This document shows, piece by piece, positions 24,773-33,816 of a stretch of 64,000 nt of DNA (its first letter is position 1; each line of letters starts with the position of its first letter). Under the pieces are notes generated by a model, which saw only the letters and a list, made by a program, of their open reading frames with translations, was not told the DNA's origin and did not search any database. The DNA comes from Microcella indica (GTDB lineage: Bacteria; Actinomycetota; Actinomycetes; Actinomycetales; Microbacteriaceae), in the NCBI RefSeq assembly GCF_013414345.1, contig NZ_CP058670.1:1922001-1986000 (forward strand). The letters run 5' to 3'. The position numbers and the translations under genes are program-made.

Positions 24773-25548
24773 GCCTGACACCGCACGAGGGCGAGCCCGG
24801 GGCTCCCGCCGACCCCGCGCTGATTCGCGGTCTGCGAGCGGCCATGTCGGCGCAGCGGCCCGCGGTGCTCGCGCACATCCGCAGCATCCGCCGCCAGCAC
24901 CCCACCGCGTCGCCCGAGCAGGTCGTGCGCATTCTCGAGAAGCGGTTCCTCGCGAGCGTCACCCTCAGCGGCGCCGGCAGCGGCGGAGCCTCGGTCATTC
25001 CCGGGGTCGGCACCGCGATCACCCTCACCGTCATCGGCGCCGAGACTGTGCTGTTCTTCGAGATGACGGCGCTGTTCGCCCAGTCGGTCGCCGAGATTCA
25101 CGGCATCGTCGTCGACGACGAGGAGCGCGCCCACACCCTCGTCATGGCACTGCTGCTGGGTGGGCCGGGCAAGGAGCTTCTCGAGCAGTTCATGCGCCAC
25201 GCCGGGACGCGCAGCGGCGACCGAGTCGAGTACTGGGGAGAGACGATCACCGCGACCATGCCGAAGGCGGTCACGAGCTACCTCAACAGGGCGTTGCGCG
25301 AGCAACTGGCCAAGCGCTTCGCCGTGGCGCAGGGGGCCGGCATGGCCGGCCGCCTCATCCCGTTCGGCATCGGCGCGGTCATCGGCGGCACGAGCAATCG
25401 CATCATCGGCGGTCGCGTCGTCACCGCCGCGCGTCAGGCGTTCGGGCCAGCCCCGCTGACCTGGATGGCCGAACTCGAGGCGATCAGTCCTCGCCGGGAA
25501 CGGCGTCTTCGTCTTCCTCGTCGTCGAGGGGGTCGGACTCGCTCGTGA
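24769..25548 (+). CDS. Hypothetical protein, possibly EcsC-like
   Basis: Unrecognised 259-residue protein. A glycine-rich hydrophobic stretch (about 68-110, GSGGASVIPGVGTAITLT and FFEMTALFAQ) and a second near residues 188-210 suggest membrane association; the layout vaguely recalls EcsC-family proteins. The GTG start overlaps the ATPase stop by 4 bp, so it is co-transcribed with the exporter. The last 65 bp overlap the 3' end of the opposite-strand glycerophosphotransferase gene, and its C-terminus (arginine-rich after residue 240) looks like an antisense read-through. Confidence 0.6.
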   Translation: MSLTPHEGEPGAPADPALIRGLRAAMSAQRPAVLAHIRSIRRQHPTASPEQVVRILEKRFLASVTLSGAGSGGASVIPGVGTAITLTVIGAETVLFFEMTALFAQSVAEIHGIVVDDEERAHTLVMALLLGGPGKELLEQFMRHAGTRSGDRVEYWGETITATMPKAVTSYLNRALREQLAKRFAVAQGAGMAGRLIPFGIGAVIGGTSNRIIGGRVVTAARQAFGPAPLTWMAELEAISPRRERRLRLPRRRGGRTRS

Positions 25549-26782
25549 TCGGGTCGGCGGCGTGCGCCGCCGCCGCACGCTCCCACTCCTCGAAGAGGGT
25601 CTCCACCGCGGCATGGAACCGCGCCGTCGCCGCACCCGGCGTCGTGTCGCCGAAGTAGCGTGTGACCCAGGCCGTGAGTGCATCGTGCGCCTCGGTGCTC
25701 GTGAGCACGTGGTCGACGAGCGGCACGATCTGATCGGCCTGCTCGGCGCTCAGCCACTCGCACGCACTCAGGTAGCCGGACTCGTCGATCTCGGCGTCCG
25801 CCGACGCCGGCCGCGCGACGATGAGCGGCTTGCCGGTCGCGAGCCGGTCGTAGATCATCGCCGAGATGTCAGTGATGGCGACGTCCGCCGCGACGAGCTG
25901 CCAGCCGAGCGACGAGCCCGAATCGTAGAGGTGGTGGGCGGCGGGGTCGGCGGCGTTCGCCTGCGCGAGGGCGGCGACGATGCGGTGGTGCGCCGCGCGG
26001 TACCCGCGGTCGACGACACCGCTGCGCGGGTGCGGCCGGTAGATGACGCGGTGGCGGCCGGTCGCGAGCAGAGCATCCACGAGTCGCTCCCCGTGGCTCG
26101 CGATCGAGCCGTACGCGGCGGCAGGGCGGTCGCCCTCCCAGGTGGGCGCGTAGAGGACGACTGTGCGGTCGTCGGGGGTGAACGGCAGCTCGCCGGCGAA
26201 GTGGTCGGCCTGCGGCCGCCCGATCTCGAGCACGCGCCGGTCGAGGTCGTAGTTCCACAGCTTGCGCGCGAGGCGATCCTTGGCGGCCTGACCGGCGACG
26301 AACGCGTAGTCGTATGCCTTGTACTGGTTCGTCGTCATGTACATCTTGTCCGACTCGCCGTGGTTGACGAACACGTGCCACATGCGGCTGTACCGGAACA
26401 TCTGGAAGTTCTTGGTGTTCTGGTTGACGTAGAAGACGAGGCGCAGCGGCTGCTCGGCGACGAAGCGCTCGAGGTCGGTCACCCTGCGCAGGTAGACGGC
26501 AGGCACGGGCGCCTCATCGAGGAGCGTCATCATCGTGCCGGGGCTGCGACTGATGATGGCGACCGGATGCTCGCGCGCGAGCTCGGCGAGCGGCGCGTAC
26601 CACTGCCTGATCTGGTACAGGTTCACGCGCGTGTCGGCGAAGTACACGGCGATCTCGATCGACCCGGGGTCGGGAGGCGTCACGCCCTCGAGCCGCTCGG
26701 CGAGCAGGGCGCGGTTGCGGCGCGAGCGCAGAAGGTTGCGCGCGATGCGCCGCGCTGCCTTTGCCTGCCCCCAGAGCCCCAT
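25484..26782 (-). CDS. CDP-glycerol:poly(glycerophosphate) glycerophosphotransferase family protein
   Basis: GT-B-like enzyme of 432 residues that transfers glycerol-phosphate (or a related alditol phosphate) to a wall polymer. Features are the HVFVNHGESDK motif with His141, VVLYAPTWEGD, VIYRPHPRSG and the donor-binding ADVAITDISAMIYDRLATGKPL. The acidic DDEEDEDAVPGED-type C-terminus overlaps the opposite-strand gene. ATG at 26782 has GGGAGG upstream. It probably works with the tandem transferase on the other side of the divergent promoter region. Confidence 0.85.
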   Translation of the reverse strand: MGLWGQAKAARRIARNLLRSRRNRALLAERLEGVTPPDPGSIEIAVYFADTRVNLYQIRQWYAPLAELAREHPVAIISRSPGTMMTLLDEAPVPAVYLRRVTDLERFVAEQPLRLVFYVNQNTKNFQMFRYSRMWHVFVNHGESDKMYMTTNQYKAYDYAFVAGQAAKDRLARKLWNYDLDRRVLEIGRPQADHFAGELPFTPDDRTVVLYAPTWEGDRPAAAYGSIASHGERLVDALLATGRHRVIYRPHPRSGVVDRGYRAAHHRIVAALAQANAADPAAHHLYDSGSSLGWQLVAADVAITDISAMIYDRLATGKPLIVARPASADAEIDESGYLSACEWLSAEQADQIVPLVDHVLTSTEAHDALTAWVTRYFGDTTPGAATARFHAAVETLFEEWERAAAAHAADPITSESDPLDDEEDEDAVPGED

Positions 26783-26892
26783 GAGTCCATCCTCCCAGCG
26801 CCTCTGCAGCGCCCTTGACGATTCGGCCACACCGTTACCGACTTGTTCGCAACTGTGCCCGGCGCGGGCGCGAGGTGACAGAATCTCTCGGG

Positions 26893-29673
26893 ATGGCCCG
26901 CTTCACGTTCAGCGCCGGCAACGCGCGCGTGCTCGCCCGCGCCCCGCTCTACGCGCTCGGGGCGCTCGTCGCCGTCCTCGTGCCGCGCAGCCCCCGCCAG
27001 TGGGTGCTCGGCTCGGGAGCCGGTCTCGGCGAGGGTGCGCTCGCGCTGCACGACCTCGCGCGCGAGCGCCAGCCCGAGCGGCGGCTCACGTGGCTCGCGT
27101 CGAGTCGCGCTGAGCTCGACGCGGCGCGGGCGCGCGGCATGCGCGCCCTGCCCAAGCGCGGGCCGCGCGGCCTGTGGGCGACGCTGCGCGCGGGTGTCGC
27201 TGTCGTGACCCACGGCTTTGGAGACGTCAACCGCTTCGGGGTGAGCGGCGCGCGCGTCGTGCAGCTGTGGCACGGCATCCCGCTCAAGAGGCTCCACCTC
27301 GATTCGGCGGCCGCTCTGCGCTTGCCGCTCATCGGGTCCCTGCCCGGGGTCGGCCGCCTCATGCGCGCGCTGTACCGCCGGGCCGGGGCGCAGATCGCGC
27401 TCTTCCCGGTCGCGTCGGCGCTCGTGGCGGGCCGCATCCGCAGCGCGTTCGGGCTCGCCGCGGCGCGCATCCTCGTCTCGGGCGACCCGCGTGACGACGT
27501 GCTGCTGCGCGGCACGGCCGCCGAGCGCCGCGTGCGCGCCCGCGCGACGGTCGCCGACGCCTGCGGTGCACTGCCCGAGGAGGGCCCGGTCGTGCTGTAC
27601 GCGCCGACGTGGCGGGACGGCGATGAGGATGCCGCGATCCCCACCCGCGACGAGTGGCAGGCCATCGCGGCCTGGGCCGACCGTGCCGGCGCCGTGCTGC
27701 TCATCCGCTCCCACCCGCTCGGGGCGGGCTCGTACGCGGCGGGGGCGCAGCAGTCGCCGCGCATCCGCCTGCTCGGCAGCGACGTGCTCACCGAGGTGAC
27801 CCCCGTGCTGGCCGCCGTCGACGTGGTCGTGACCGACTACTCGTCGATCGCCTTCGATGCGGCGATCGGCGGTGTGCCGACGGTGTTCTTCGCGCCGGAT
27901 CTCGCCCGCTACCTGGCGACGCGCGGGCTGTACACGCCGTACCGCGAGTTCAGCGGCGGGGACCCGGCCACAACGTGGGTGGAGGTGCTCGAGCGACTGG
28001 ACTCCGCACTCGGCGATGGACGGGCCGCAGCGCTCGCGCACGCGGCCTGGTTGCGCGACGAGCACGTCGATCTGCTCGACGGTCGGGCGACCGAGCGCGT
28101 GCTCGACGCGGTGCTGGCGCTGCTCGGTGAGCACGCCACCGACACTGCGACCCCCGCCGTCGTCACCGAGCGTCGCATCGTGGTCGAGGAGGCGACGCTC
28201 CGCGACGACGCGAAGGGTGCACCGTGCCTGCGCGTGCGGGGACGCTCCGCGACGAGGATGCTCGACCTCGCGCTCGCGGGCTCCCGCCACACGATCGCGG
28301 GCACGGTCGAGCAGTCGGGCACCGCGTTCACGGCGACGTTCCCGCTGCTCGGGGAGCGCTGGGGGACGGCGAGCCTGGCGCCGCGGTCGGGCGACTACCG
28401 GCTCGAGACCGTGCTCGAGGGCTCCCCGCGCACGGCCCGCGCGGCGGTGCACGCCGAGCTGCCGCCGCCGCTCGACCATGAGCGGCTGCGCGCTCGGCTG
28501 CTCGCCGAGGGCGGCACCCTGCTGCTGCGTGTCGAGCCTCCGCTGCGGGATGACGAGCGCGGTGCATCCGCTCAGAAGCGCCTCGAGCGCGACTACCGAC
28601 GCCGCGCAGCTCGCCCGGAGAACGCCCTGTTCTTCGAGAGCTTCTACAGCCAGACGGTCGCGTGCAATCCGCTCGCGATCGACCGCGAGCTCGCGCGCGC
28701 ACGGCCCGACGTCACGCGCTACTGGTCGGTCGTCGACCGCTCGATCGCCGTGCCCGAGGGGGCGGTGCCGATCGTCGAGGGCTCGGCCGAGTGGTGGCGG
28801 GTGCGCGCGGACGCGCGGCTGCTCGTCGTCAACGACTGGCTGCGCAAGCGGTGGATGCCCCGACCGCACCAGACCGTGCTGCAGACGTGGCACGGCACGA
28901 TGCTCAAGCGCCTCGCCCTCGACCGCGACGGTGTGGGACTGCGCACGCGCATCGCGGTGCGGCGCGAGAGCGCCCGGTGGAGCATTCTGCTCGCCCAGAA
29001 CGACTATGCGGCGCGCATCCTGCGTCGGGCATACGCGTTCCGCGGGCCGCTGTGGGTGGAGGGCTACCCGCGCAGCGACACGCTCGTCGTCGGCGACCGC
29101 GCGACGGTGCGCGCCCGTCTGGGCCTGCGGGCACAGGACCGCGCCGTGCTGTACGCGCCGACCTGGCGCGACGACCGCACCGAGCTCGTCGACTACCTCG
29201 ACCTGCCGAGCTTCGCCGCCGAGCTGCGGGAGCGCGACCCGCGTGCAGTGCTCGTCGTGCGCGGCCACAGTCGCACGCTCCGGTTCGGCCGCGACCTGGA
29301 GGGCGCGGGCATCGTCGACGCGACGACCTACCCCGATGTGGCGGATCTGCTGCTCGCCGCCGACGTCGTCGTCACCGACTACTCGTCGATCATGTTCGAC
29401 CTCGCGGCCACCGACACCCCGGTCATCCTCTTCACGCCCGACCTCGACCGGTACGCCGACGAGCTGCGCGGCTTCTACTTCGACGTCACGACCGACGCCC
29501 CCGGCCCCGTCGTGGCGTCACGGGATGCTCTGCTCGACGCGATCGACGCGAGCAGCGCTGCCGCGCTGCCGGCGCAGCGCGCCGTGTGGCACGAGCGCTT
29601 CACGCCCCTCGACGACGGCCGCGCGGGCGAGCGGGTCGTGGCGCGCATCCTCGCCGAAGGCCTCCTCGACTGA
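26893..29673 (+). CDS. Tandem CDP-glycerol glycerophosphotransferase (two catalytic domains fused)
   Basis: Protein of 926 residues containing two complete glycerophosphotransferase domains. Domain 1 has VVQLWHGIPLKRL with His127 and VVVTDYSSIAFD near 310; domain 2 has VLQTWHGTMLKRLALDRDG with His667 and VVVTDYSSIMFD near 826. APTWRD motifs occur in both. A beta-rich linker (about 430-560) joins them. Most TagF-type enzymes have one such domain, so this could be a bifunctional primase-polymerase. ATG at 26893 matches the compact start; an in-frame GTG at 26875 is possible. Confidence 0.85.
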   Translation: MARFTFSAGNARVLARAPLYALGALVAVLVPRSPRQWVLGSGAGLGEGALALHDLARERQPERRLTWLASSRAELDAARARGMRALPKRGPRGLWATLRAGVAVVTHGFGDVNRFGVSGARVVQLWHGIPLKRLHLDSAAALRLPLIGSLPGVGRLMRALYRRAGAQIALFPVASALVAGRIRSAFGLAAARILVSGDPRDDVLLRGTAAERRVRARATVADACGALPEEGPVVLYAPTWRDGDEDAAIPTRDEWQAIAAWADRAGAVLLIRSHPLGAGSYAAGAQQSPRIRLLGSDVLTEVTPVLAAVDVVVTDYSSIAFDAAIGGVPTVFFAPDLARYLATRGLYTPYREFSGGDPATTWVEVLERLDSALGDGRAAALAHAAWLRDEHVDLLDGRATERVLDAVLALLGEHATDTATPAVVTERRIVVEEATLRDDAKGAPCLRVRGRSATRMLDLALAGSRHTIAGTVEQSGTAFTATFPLLGERWGTASLAPRSGDYRLETVLEGSPRTARAAVHAELPPPLDHERLRARLLAEGGTLLLRVEPPLRDDERGASAQKRLERDYRRRAARPENALFFESFYSQTVACNPLAIDRELARARPDVTRYWSVVDRSIAVPEGAVPIVEGSAEWWRVRADARLLVVNDWLRKRWMPRPHQTVLQTWHGTMLKRLALDRDGVGLRTRIAVRRESARWSILLAQNDYAARILRRAYAFRGPLWVEGYPRSDTLVVGDRATVRARLGLRAQDRAVLYAPTWRDDRTELVDYLDLPSFAAELRERDPRAVLVVRGHSRTLRFGRDLEGAGIVDATTYPDVADLLLAADVVVTDYSSIMFDLAATDTPVILFTPDLDRYADELRGFYFDVTTDAPGPVVASRDALLDAIDASSAAALPAQRAVWHERFTPLDDGRAGERVVARILAEGLLD

Positions 29674-29706
29674 GCGCGCAGGCGGCCCCCGCGTCGACGT
29701 GCGCTC

Positions 29707-30756
29707 CTACGACTCGATGCGGGAGCGGTCGACGGCATCGCGCGCCCCGAGGAGCACACCGCGCAGGAAGCCCGCGGCCCAGCTGTAGTGCATGACGGCG
29801 ATGACGGCGGCGAAGGTGGCGCGGTCGCGCAGCCGTTCGCCGCTCGATCGGAGGAGCAGCAGGGTCAGCAGCAGGGCCGTGTAGAGAACGGGCGCGAGGT
29901 ACACGAGGGAGAGGACGAGGGCGAGCGGCCCCGTCAGAACCCTGGTCAGCTCGAGCACGAGCAGCACGAGGCTCAGCGCGCTCGCGACGAGGAGCGCAGG
30001 CGGGGCGAAGTACCGCAGCGGGTGACGGCCTCCCGCGCGACGCACGAGCTCGCCGCGCCAGATTCCCGTGGCAGTGAACTGCCTGGCGAGCTTCCCCCAG
30101 GTGTCGCGAGGCCAGTACACGACCTGCAGCTGCGGGTCGAGCCACACGAGGTGGCCTGCTCGGCGCAGGCGCAGGTTGAGCTCCCAGTCTTCCCCGCGCT
30201 TGAGGCCCTCGTCGTACAACCCGACCGCGTCGAGCGGCTCGCGGCGCATGAGACCGAGGTAGGCGCTCTCGGCGGGGCCCTCGGAGGCGCCACCGTGGTA
30301 GGGGCCGCCGCCCAGACCGAGTCGGCTGTTGTAGGCGCGCGCGATCGCCGACTGCAGTCGCCCGCGCCCGGTCGCGACCATGACCCCGCCGACGCTCGCC
30401 GCTCGCGTGCGCTCGAGGGTCGCCACTCCCACGGCCGTGTAGAGGGGGTCGAGCTCGGTGTGGGCGTCGACGCGCACGATGATGTCGTGGCGCGCGGCAC
30501 GGATAGCGCGATTGAGACCGATGGGGATGGCCATCTCGGGGTTCTTGACGATGCGGATGCGGGCATCCTGCTCGGCGAGGGCGCGCACGCGCTCGCTCGT
30601 GCCGTCCGTCGACGGGCCAAGCGCGATGACGAGCTCCTGCTCACCCTCGTACTGCTGGGCGAGCACGCTCGTCACCGCGTCGTCGATGTAGGCGGCCTCG
30701 TTGAATACCGGCATGACGTAGCTCACGCCGGGGGGTGCGGTGTCGAGGGGCGCCAT
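29707..30756 (-). CDS. Family 2 glycosyltransferase, membrane-anchored
   Basis: GT-A glycosyltransferase of 349 residues. It starts VSYVMPVFNEAAYIDDAV, has the metal-binding RVDAHTELD motif, GLYDEGLKRGEDWELNLRLRRAG for acceptor recognition and three or four C-terminal membrane helices (about 245-330). This resembles membrane GT2 enzymes of polysaccharide synthesis. It converges on the tandem transferase gene with 33 bp between, and likely decorates or extends the same polymer, though that is inferred from position only. Confidence 0.85.
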   Translation of the reverse strand: MAPLDTAPPGVSYVMPVFNEAAYIDDAVTSVLAQQYEGEQELVIALGPSTDGTSERVRALAEQDARIRIVKNPEMAIPIGLNRAIRAARHDIIVRVDAHTELDPLYTAVGVATLERTRAASVGGVMVATGRGRLQSAIARAYNSRLGLGGGPYHGGASEGPAESAYLGLMRREPLDAVGLYDEGLKRGEDWELNLRLRRAGHLVWLDPQLQVVYWPRDTWGKLARQFTATGIWRGELVRRAGGRHPLRYFAPPALLVASALSLVLLVLELTRVLTGPLALVLSLVYLAPVLYTALLLTLLLLRSSGERLRDRATFAAVIAVMHYSWAAGFLRGVLLGARDAVDRSRIES

Positions 30757-30775
30757 AGCTCCCGAGGCTAGCGGG

Positions 30776-32167
30776 TCAGGCGAGCTCGCCGAGCGTGACG
30801 GTCACCTCGTCGGCGACACCGTCGCGCACGTAGACGAGCGTCGTGGTCTCTCCGCCGGCGAGTACGCGAACCTGAGCGGTGAGGTCGATCTGGTCGGTGA
30901 TCGGCACGCCGTTGAAGACTGTGATGACGTCGCCAGCGCGCAGGCCGGCGCGCTCAGCGGCGCCGTCCGGCGAAACACCGTCGATGAGTGCTCCGACGAC
31001 GTCGCTGTCGGAGGACGTCGCCGCGCTCGTCACCGTCGCCCCGAGCAGCCCGTGGCTCGCGGTGCCGGTGGCGATGAGCTCCGTCGCGATGCGCTGCGCG
31101 TAGTTCGCGGGAATCGAGAAGCCCACACCGATGCTGCCGGCCTGGCTCCCCGAGCCTCCTGCCGTGGCGATGGCGACGTTGATGCCGATGAGCTGGCCTT
31201 CGTCGTTGAGGAGCGCGCCTCCCGAGTTGCCGGGGTTGATGGCGGCGTCGGTCTGGATGACCGGCAGCGAGATCGTGGACGACTGGCGCTGCGGCGGCAG
31301 TTCCTGGCCGTCGGGGTCGCCGGGGCTGTCGAAGTTCCAGAAGTCGAAGGGGGCATCCTCGCCGTCGGGCAGCGAGTCGCCAGGCGCCTCAGGCACAGCC
31401 GACGACTGCACCGTGATGGAGCGGTTGAGGGCCGAGATGATGCCGTTCGTGACCGTGTTGGAGAGCCCGAGGGGCGCGCCGATGGCGATTGCGTTGTCGC
31501 CGACGTTGAGGGCGTCGGAGTCGGCGAACTCGATCGGCACGAGGCCGTCGGTCTCGCTGACCTGGATGACGGCGAGGTCGGCGAGCGGGTCGGCGCCGAC
31601 GAGCGTCGCGTCGACGATGCGGCCGTCGCTCAGGGTCACCCGCAGGTCGGGGTCGGAGGTCGCGCCGTCGAGAGTGGCGACGTGCGAGTTGGTGATGATG
31701 TAGCCGTCGTCGCTGAGGATGACCCCCGAGCCGCTGCCGCTCGCTCCGCCGCCGGCCACCTGGATGGTCACGATGGAGGGCAGCGCGGTCGCGGCGACGC
31801 TCGTGACGAGCGTGGCATTGCCGGGGTCGTTGACGCTGATGCTCAAGGGTGTGCCGGTGACGCCGGAGACGACCGTGGGAGTGTTCGACATGACTGCCGC
31901 GACGACGCCGCCGCCCGCGGCACCACCGATGAGGGCACCCACCGCGAGGGCCGCGACGAGCGGAGCGCCCGAGCGCTTGGGAGCGGGCTGCTGAGCCGCG
32001 ACCTGCTGGGGTGCGGGCTGCTGGGGTATGGACTGCTCCGGGGCCGCGTGCTCAGGGGCGGCGGGCGCGGACTGCGGCGCGGCGCCGGCGGTCGGTGCGC
32101 CCGTGGGTTCGGCCGTGCGGGAGTCGTCGGGGGTTCCGGGTGCAGCGCCGTATGGCGTGGAGTTCAT
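30776..32167 (-). CDS. HtrA/DegP-like membrane-anchored serine protease with PDZ domain
   Basis: Envelope quality-control protease of 463 residues. A Pro/Ala/Gln-rich cytoplasmic segment (1-65), one membrane helix (about 68-92), a trypsin-like domain with His162 (TNSHV), Asp197 (DPLADLAV) and Ser315 (INPGNSGGAL), and a C-terminal PDZ domain (about 370-460, GAAERAGLRAGDVITVFNG). All catalytic residues are intact. An insertion near 255-300, rich in Asp and Pro, is unusual. ATG at 32167 follows AAAGGATC. It is a single-gene unit. Confidence 0.93.
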   Translation of the reverse strand: MNSTPYGAAPGTPDDSRTAEPTGAPTAGAAPQSAPAAPEHAAPEQSIPQQPAPQQVAAQQPAPKRSGAPLVAALAVGALIGGAAGGGVVAAVMSNTPTVVSGVTGTPLSISVNDPGNATLVTSVAATALPSIVTIQVAGGGASGSGSGVILSDDGYIITNSHVATLDGATSDPDLRVTLSDGRIVDATLVGADPLADLAVIQVSETDGLVPIEFADSDALNVGDNAIAIGAPLGLSNTVTNGIISALNRSITVQSSAVPEAPGDSLPDGEDAPFDFWNFDSPGDPDGQELPPQRQSSTISLPVIQTDAAINPGNSGGALLNDEGQLIGINVAIATAGGSGSQAGSIGVGFSIPANYAQRIATELIATGTASHGLLGATVTSAATSSDSDVVGALIDGVSPDGAAERAGLRAGDVITVFNGVPITDQIDLTAQVRVLAGGETTTLVYVRDGVADEVTVTLGELA

Positions 32168-32301
32168 GAGCTAGATCCTTTCAGCTTTGCCCAGCGTGCT
32201 CCGCCAACCTGTGCGTCGCATTTACGCGGCCTGAACGCGACCCGGCGCTTCGCACTGCGCCTCCACAGCGCGCGGCGACGCGTGCGGGGTGCTGCGCGGT
32301 C

Positions 32302-33117
32302 TCAGCAGCCGGGGCCGCTCGGCGCGGTCGCGCAGTCTCGGTCGACGAGCACGGTCACGGCGTCGCCCGCCGTCGCGGTGAGGCGGTTGGCGGGCAGCCG
32401 CAACGTGCCCGGAATGCGCTGCCATGCCCCGTCGCGAATCCGATACTCCGCGGTGTAGTCGACGTCGAGATCGATGACGTAGGTGCCGGATGCTCGGTAG
32501 ATGTGGCTCGTCGCCGTCGCGTCGAACTCCCGCAGCCCGAGGGTGCTCCACGGTGCACCCCGCGTGGAGAGCACGGCACTCGAGCCGTCGCCGTAGCGCC
32601 AGCGGTAGGAGAACGGTGTGAAGCGCACGGTCGCCGCGAGCCCCAGCAGTTCACCGTCCACGGTGTGCGCCGACGTGGTCGTGTAGAAGTTCGTCGGCAG
32701 GCCGACGACCATCCAGCCGTCGGGCTGCATGAACTGCACGGGCGGGGTGGGGCGGAACGCTTCGATGTCACTCAGCGTGATCGGGTCGGCAGCCGCACCA
32801 CCTTCCGGGCCACCCGGACGGATCCCGTCGCAATAACCCTCGAAGACGTCGATGCACGGCGCCACGAGATGCGGGACGCCCCCGCTCACGTCGGGGCGAC
32901 CACTACCGCTGCCGCCGCCCCCGCCACTGCCCCCGCTGCCCGGATCGTCGAAGTCGCCCACCAGCAGCGCCTCGTCGTCACCGAGCTCGCCGCCGATGTT
33001 CGGGCAATCGCCGAGAATGCTGCCCAGTTCTGCACAGGCACCCTGGACTGCACTAGCAGGCGTGGCCACCAACGAAGCAAGAACTGCAACGACACCAGCA
33101 GCTAGGAGTCTCCACAT
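32302..33117 (-). CDS. Exported PKD-like protein
   Basis: Secreted protein of 271 residues. Signal peptide MWRLLAAGVVAVLASLVATPASA, then a low-complexity Gly/Ser segment (about 55-80), and a C-terminal PKD-like beta-sandwich (VRFTPFSYRWRYGDGSSAVLS, SHIYRASGTYVIDLDVDY). Such proteins occur in Microbacteriaceae near the cell surface with no known role. ATG at 33117 fits the signal peptide and has GGGAG about 11 nt upstream; an upstream ATG at 33135 is possible. Its 5' end overlaps the preceding lipoprotein gene by 16 bp. Confidence 0.65.
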   Translation of the reverse strand: MWRLLAAGVVAVLASLVATPASAVQGACAELGSILGDCPNIGGELGDDEALLVGDFDDPGSGGSGGGGGSGSGRPDVSGGVPHLVAPCIDVFEGYCDGIRPGGPEGGAAADPITLSDIEAFRPTPPVQFMQPDGWMVVGLPTNFYTTTSAHTVDGELLGLAATVRFTPFSYRWRYGDGSSAVLSTRGAPWSTLGLREFDATATSHIYRASGTYVIDLDVDYTAEYRIRDGAWQRIPGTLRLPANRLTATAGDAVTVLVDRDCATAPSGPGC

Positions 33118-33659
33118 ACCGACTCGGTCTCCCATATGGACTTGGAATTGAGAGTTAGATGTCCATCTTGATCACTGACGAACCCGGCTTCGAACGCCAG
33201 GTGTGATGGGCGATCCGGGTCAACCAACGACGTCCCGTTAGAGTCGGAAACGTCGGTCGCCGAAACGTCAACACAGACGTAGATGATCACTTCGGCAAGA
33301 CCCGCTGCGCCGGAAATGTGCTGCTGCAACTGTGTATCGGTAGCAATCGACGAACCTGACACACTTAAATCCCGAGAGTCCACTTCAGTGAACCCCTCGA
33401 GTTCGGTCTCGTACACCTCATCAGAGACGAGAGGGAGGAGCCGCTCCGGATCACGCCCACCGTCCTGCAGTATCTGGCTGGAGACGGCGAGGAACTCCTC
33501 GTACGCCTCGGTCGCTGCGGCGAGCGCCTCCTCGTCACTCGCGAAGAGAGGAGCCTCCTCACTCGGAGGGCTCGCCGGCGGGAGGGCGGTGGTCGGGGTG
33601 CAGCCGACCATCGCGAGCACGAGCAGGGGCGCGACCAGGGCGTGGGGGCGTCTCGGCAT
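33102..33659 (-). CDS. Putative lipoprotein
   Basis: Unrecognised 185-residue protein with a Sec lipoprotein signal: MPRRPHALVAPLLVLAMVGC, the last Cys being the predicted lipid anchor. The mature part is acidic with no known domain. The second half uses more AT-rich codons than its neighbours. ATG at 33659 was selected since the ORF can extend upstream but the lipobox fits only this start. It overlaps the exported PKD-like protein gene, so the two are probably co-expressed and may act together at the surface. Confidence 0.65.
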   Translation of the reverse strand: MPRRPHALVAPLLVLAMVGCTPTTALPPASPPSEEAPLFASDEEALAAATEAYEEFLAVSSQILQDGGRDPERLLPLVSDEVYETELEGFTEVDSRDLSVSGSSIATDTQLQQHISGAAGLAEVIIYVCVDVSATDVSDSNGTSLVDPDRPSHLAFEAGFVSDQDGHLTLNSKSIWETESVCGDS

Positions 33660-33816
33660 GGCGCTCACGGTAGGCGCGAGCGCAGCATCCGGCCCCGAAT
33701 TCTCCACATGCCGCACCCGAATAGGGGTGTACGCACCTGTCTGTCGCTCCACGTACACTCAGACTGTGCTCCACCCCGAATCACCCTCCTGACCCCCGAA
33801 CCGTGATGAGTACTCG

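Noticed and set aside
26680-29268. An 862-codon minus-strand frame
   Set aside because: Antisense to the tandem glycerophosphotransferase, whose two domains are clearly recognisable on the plus strand.
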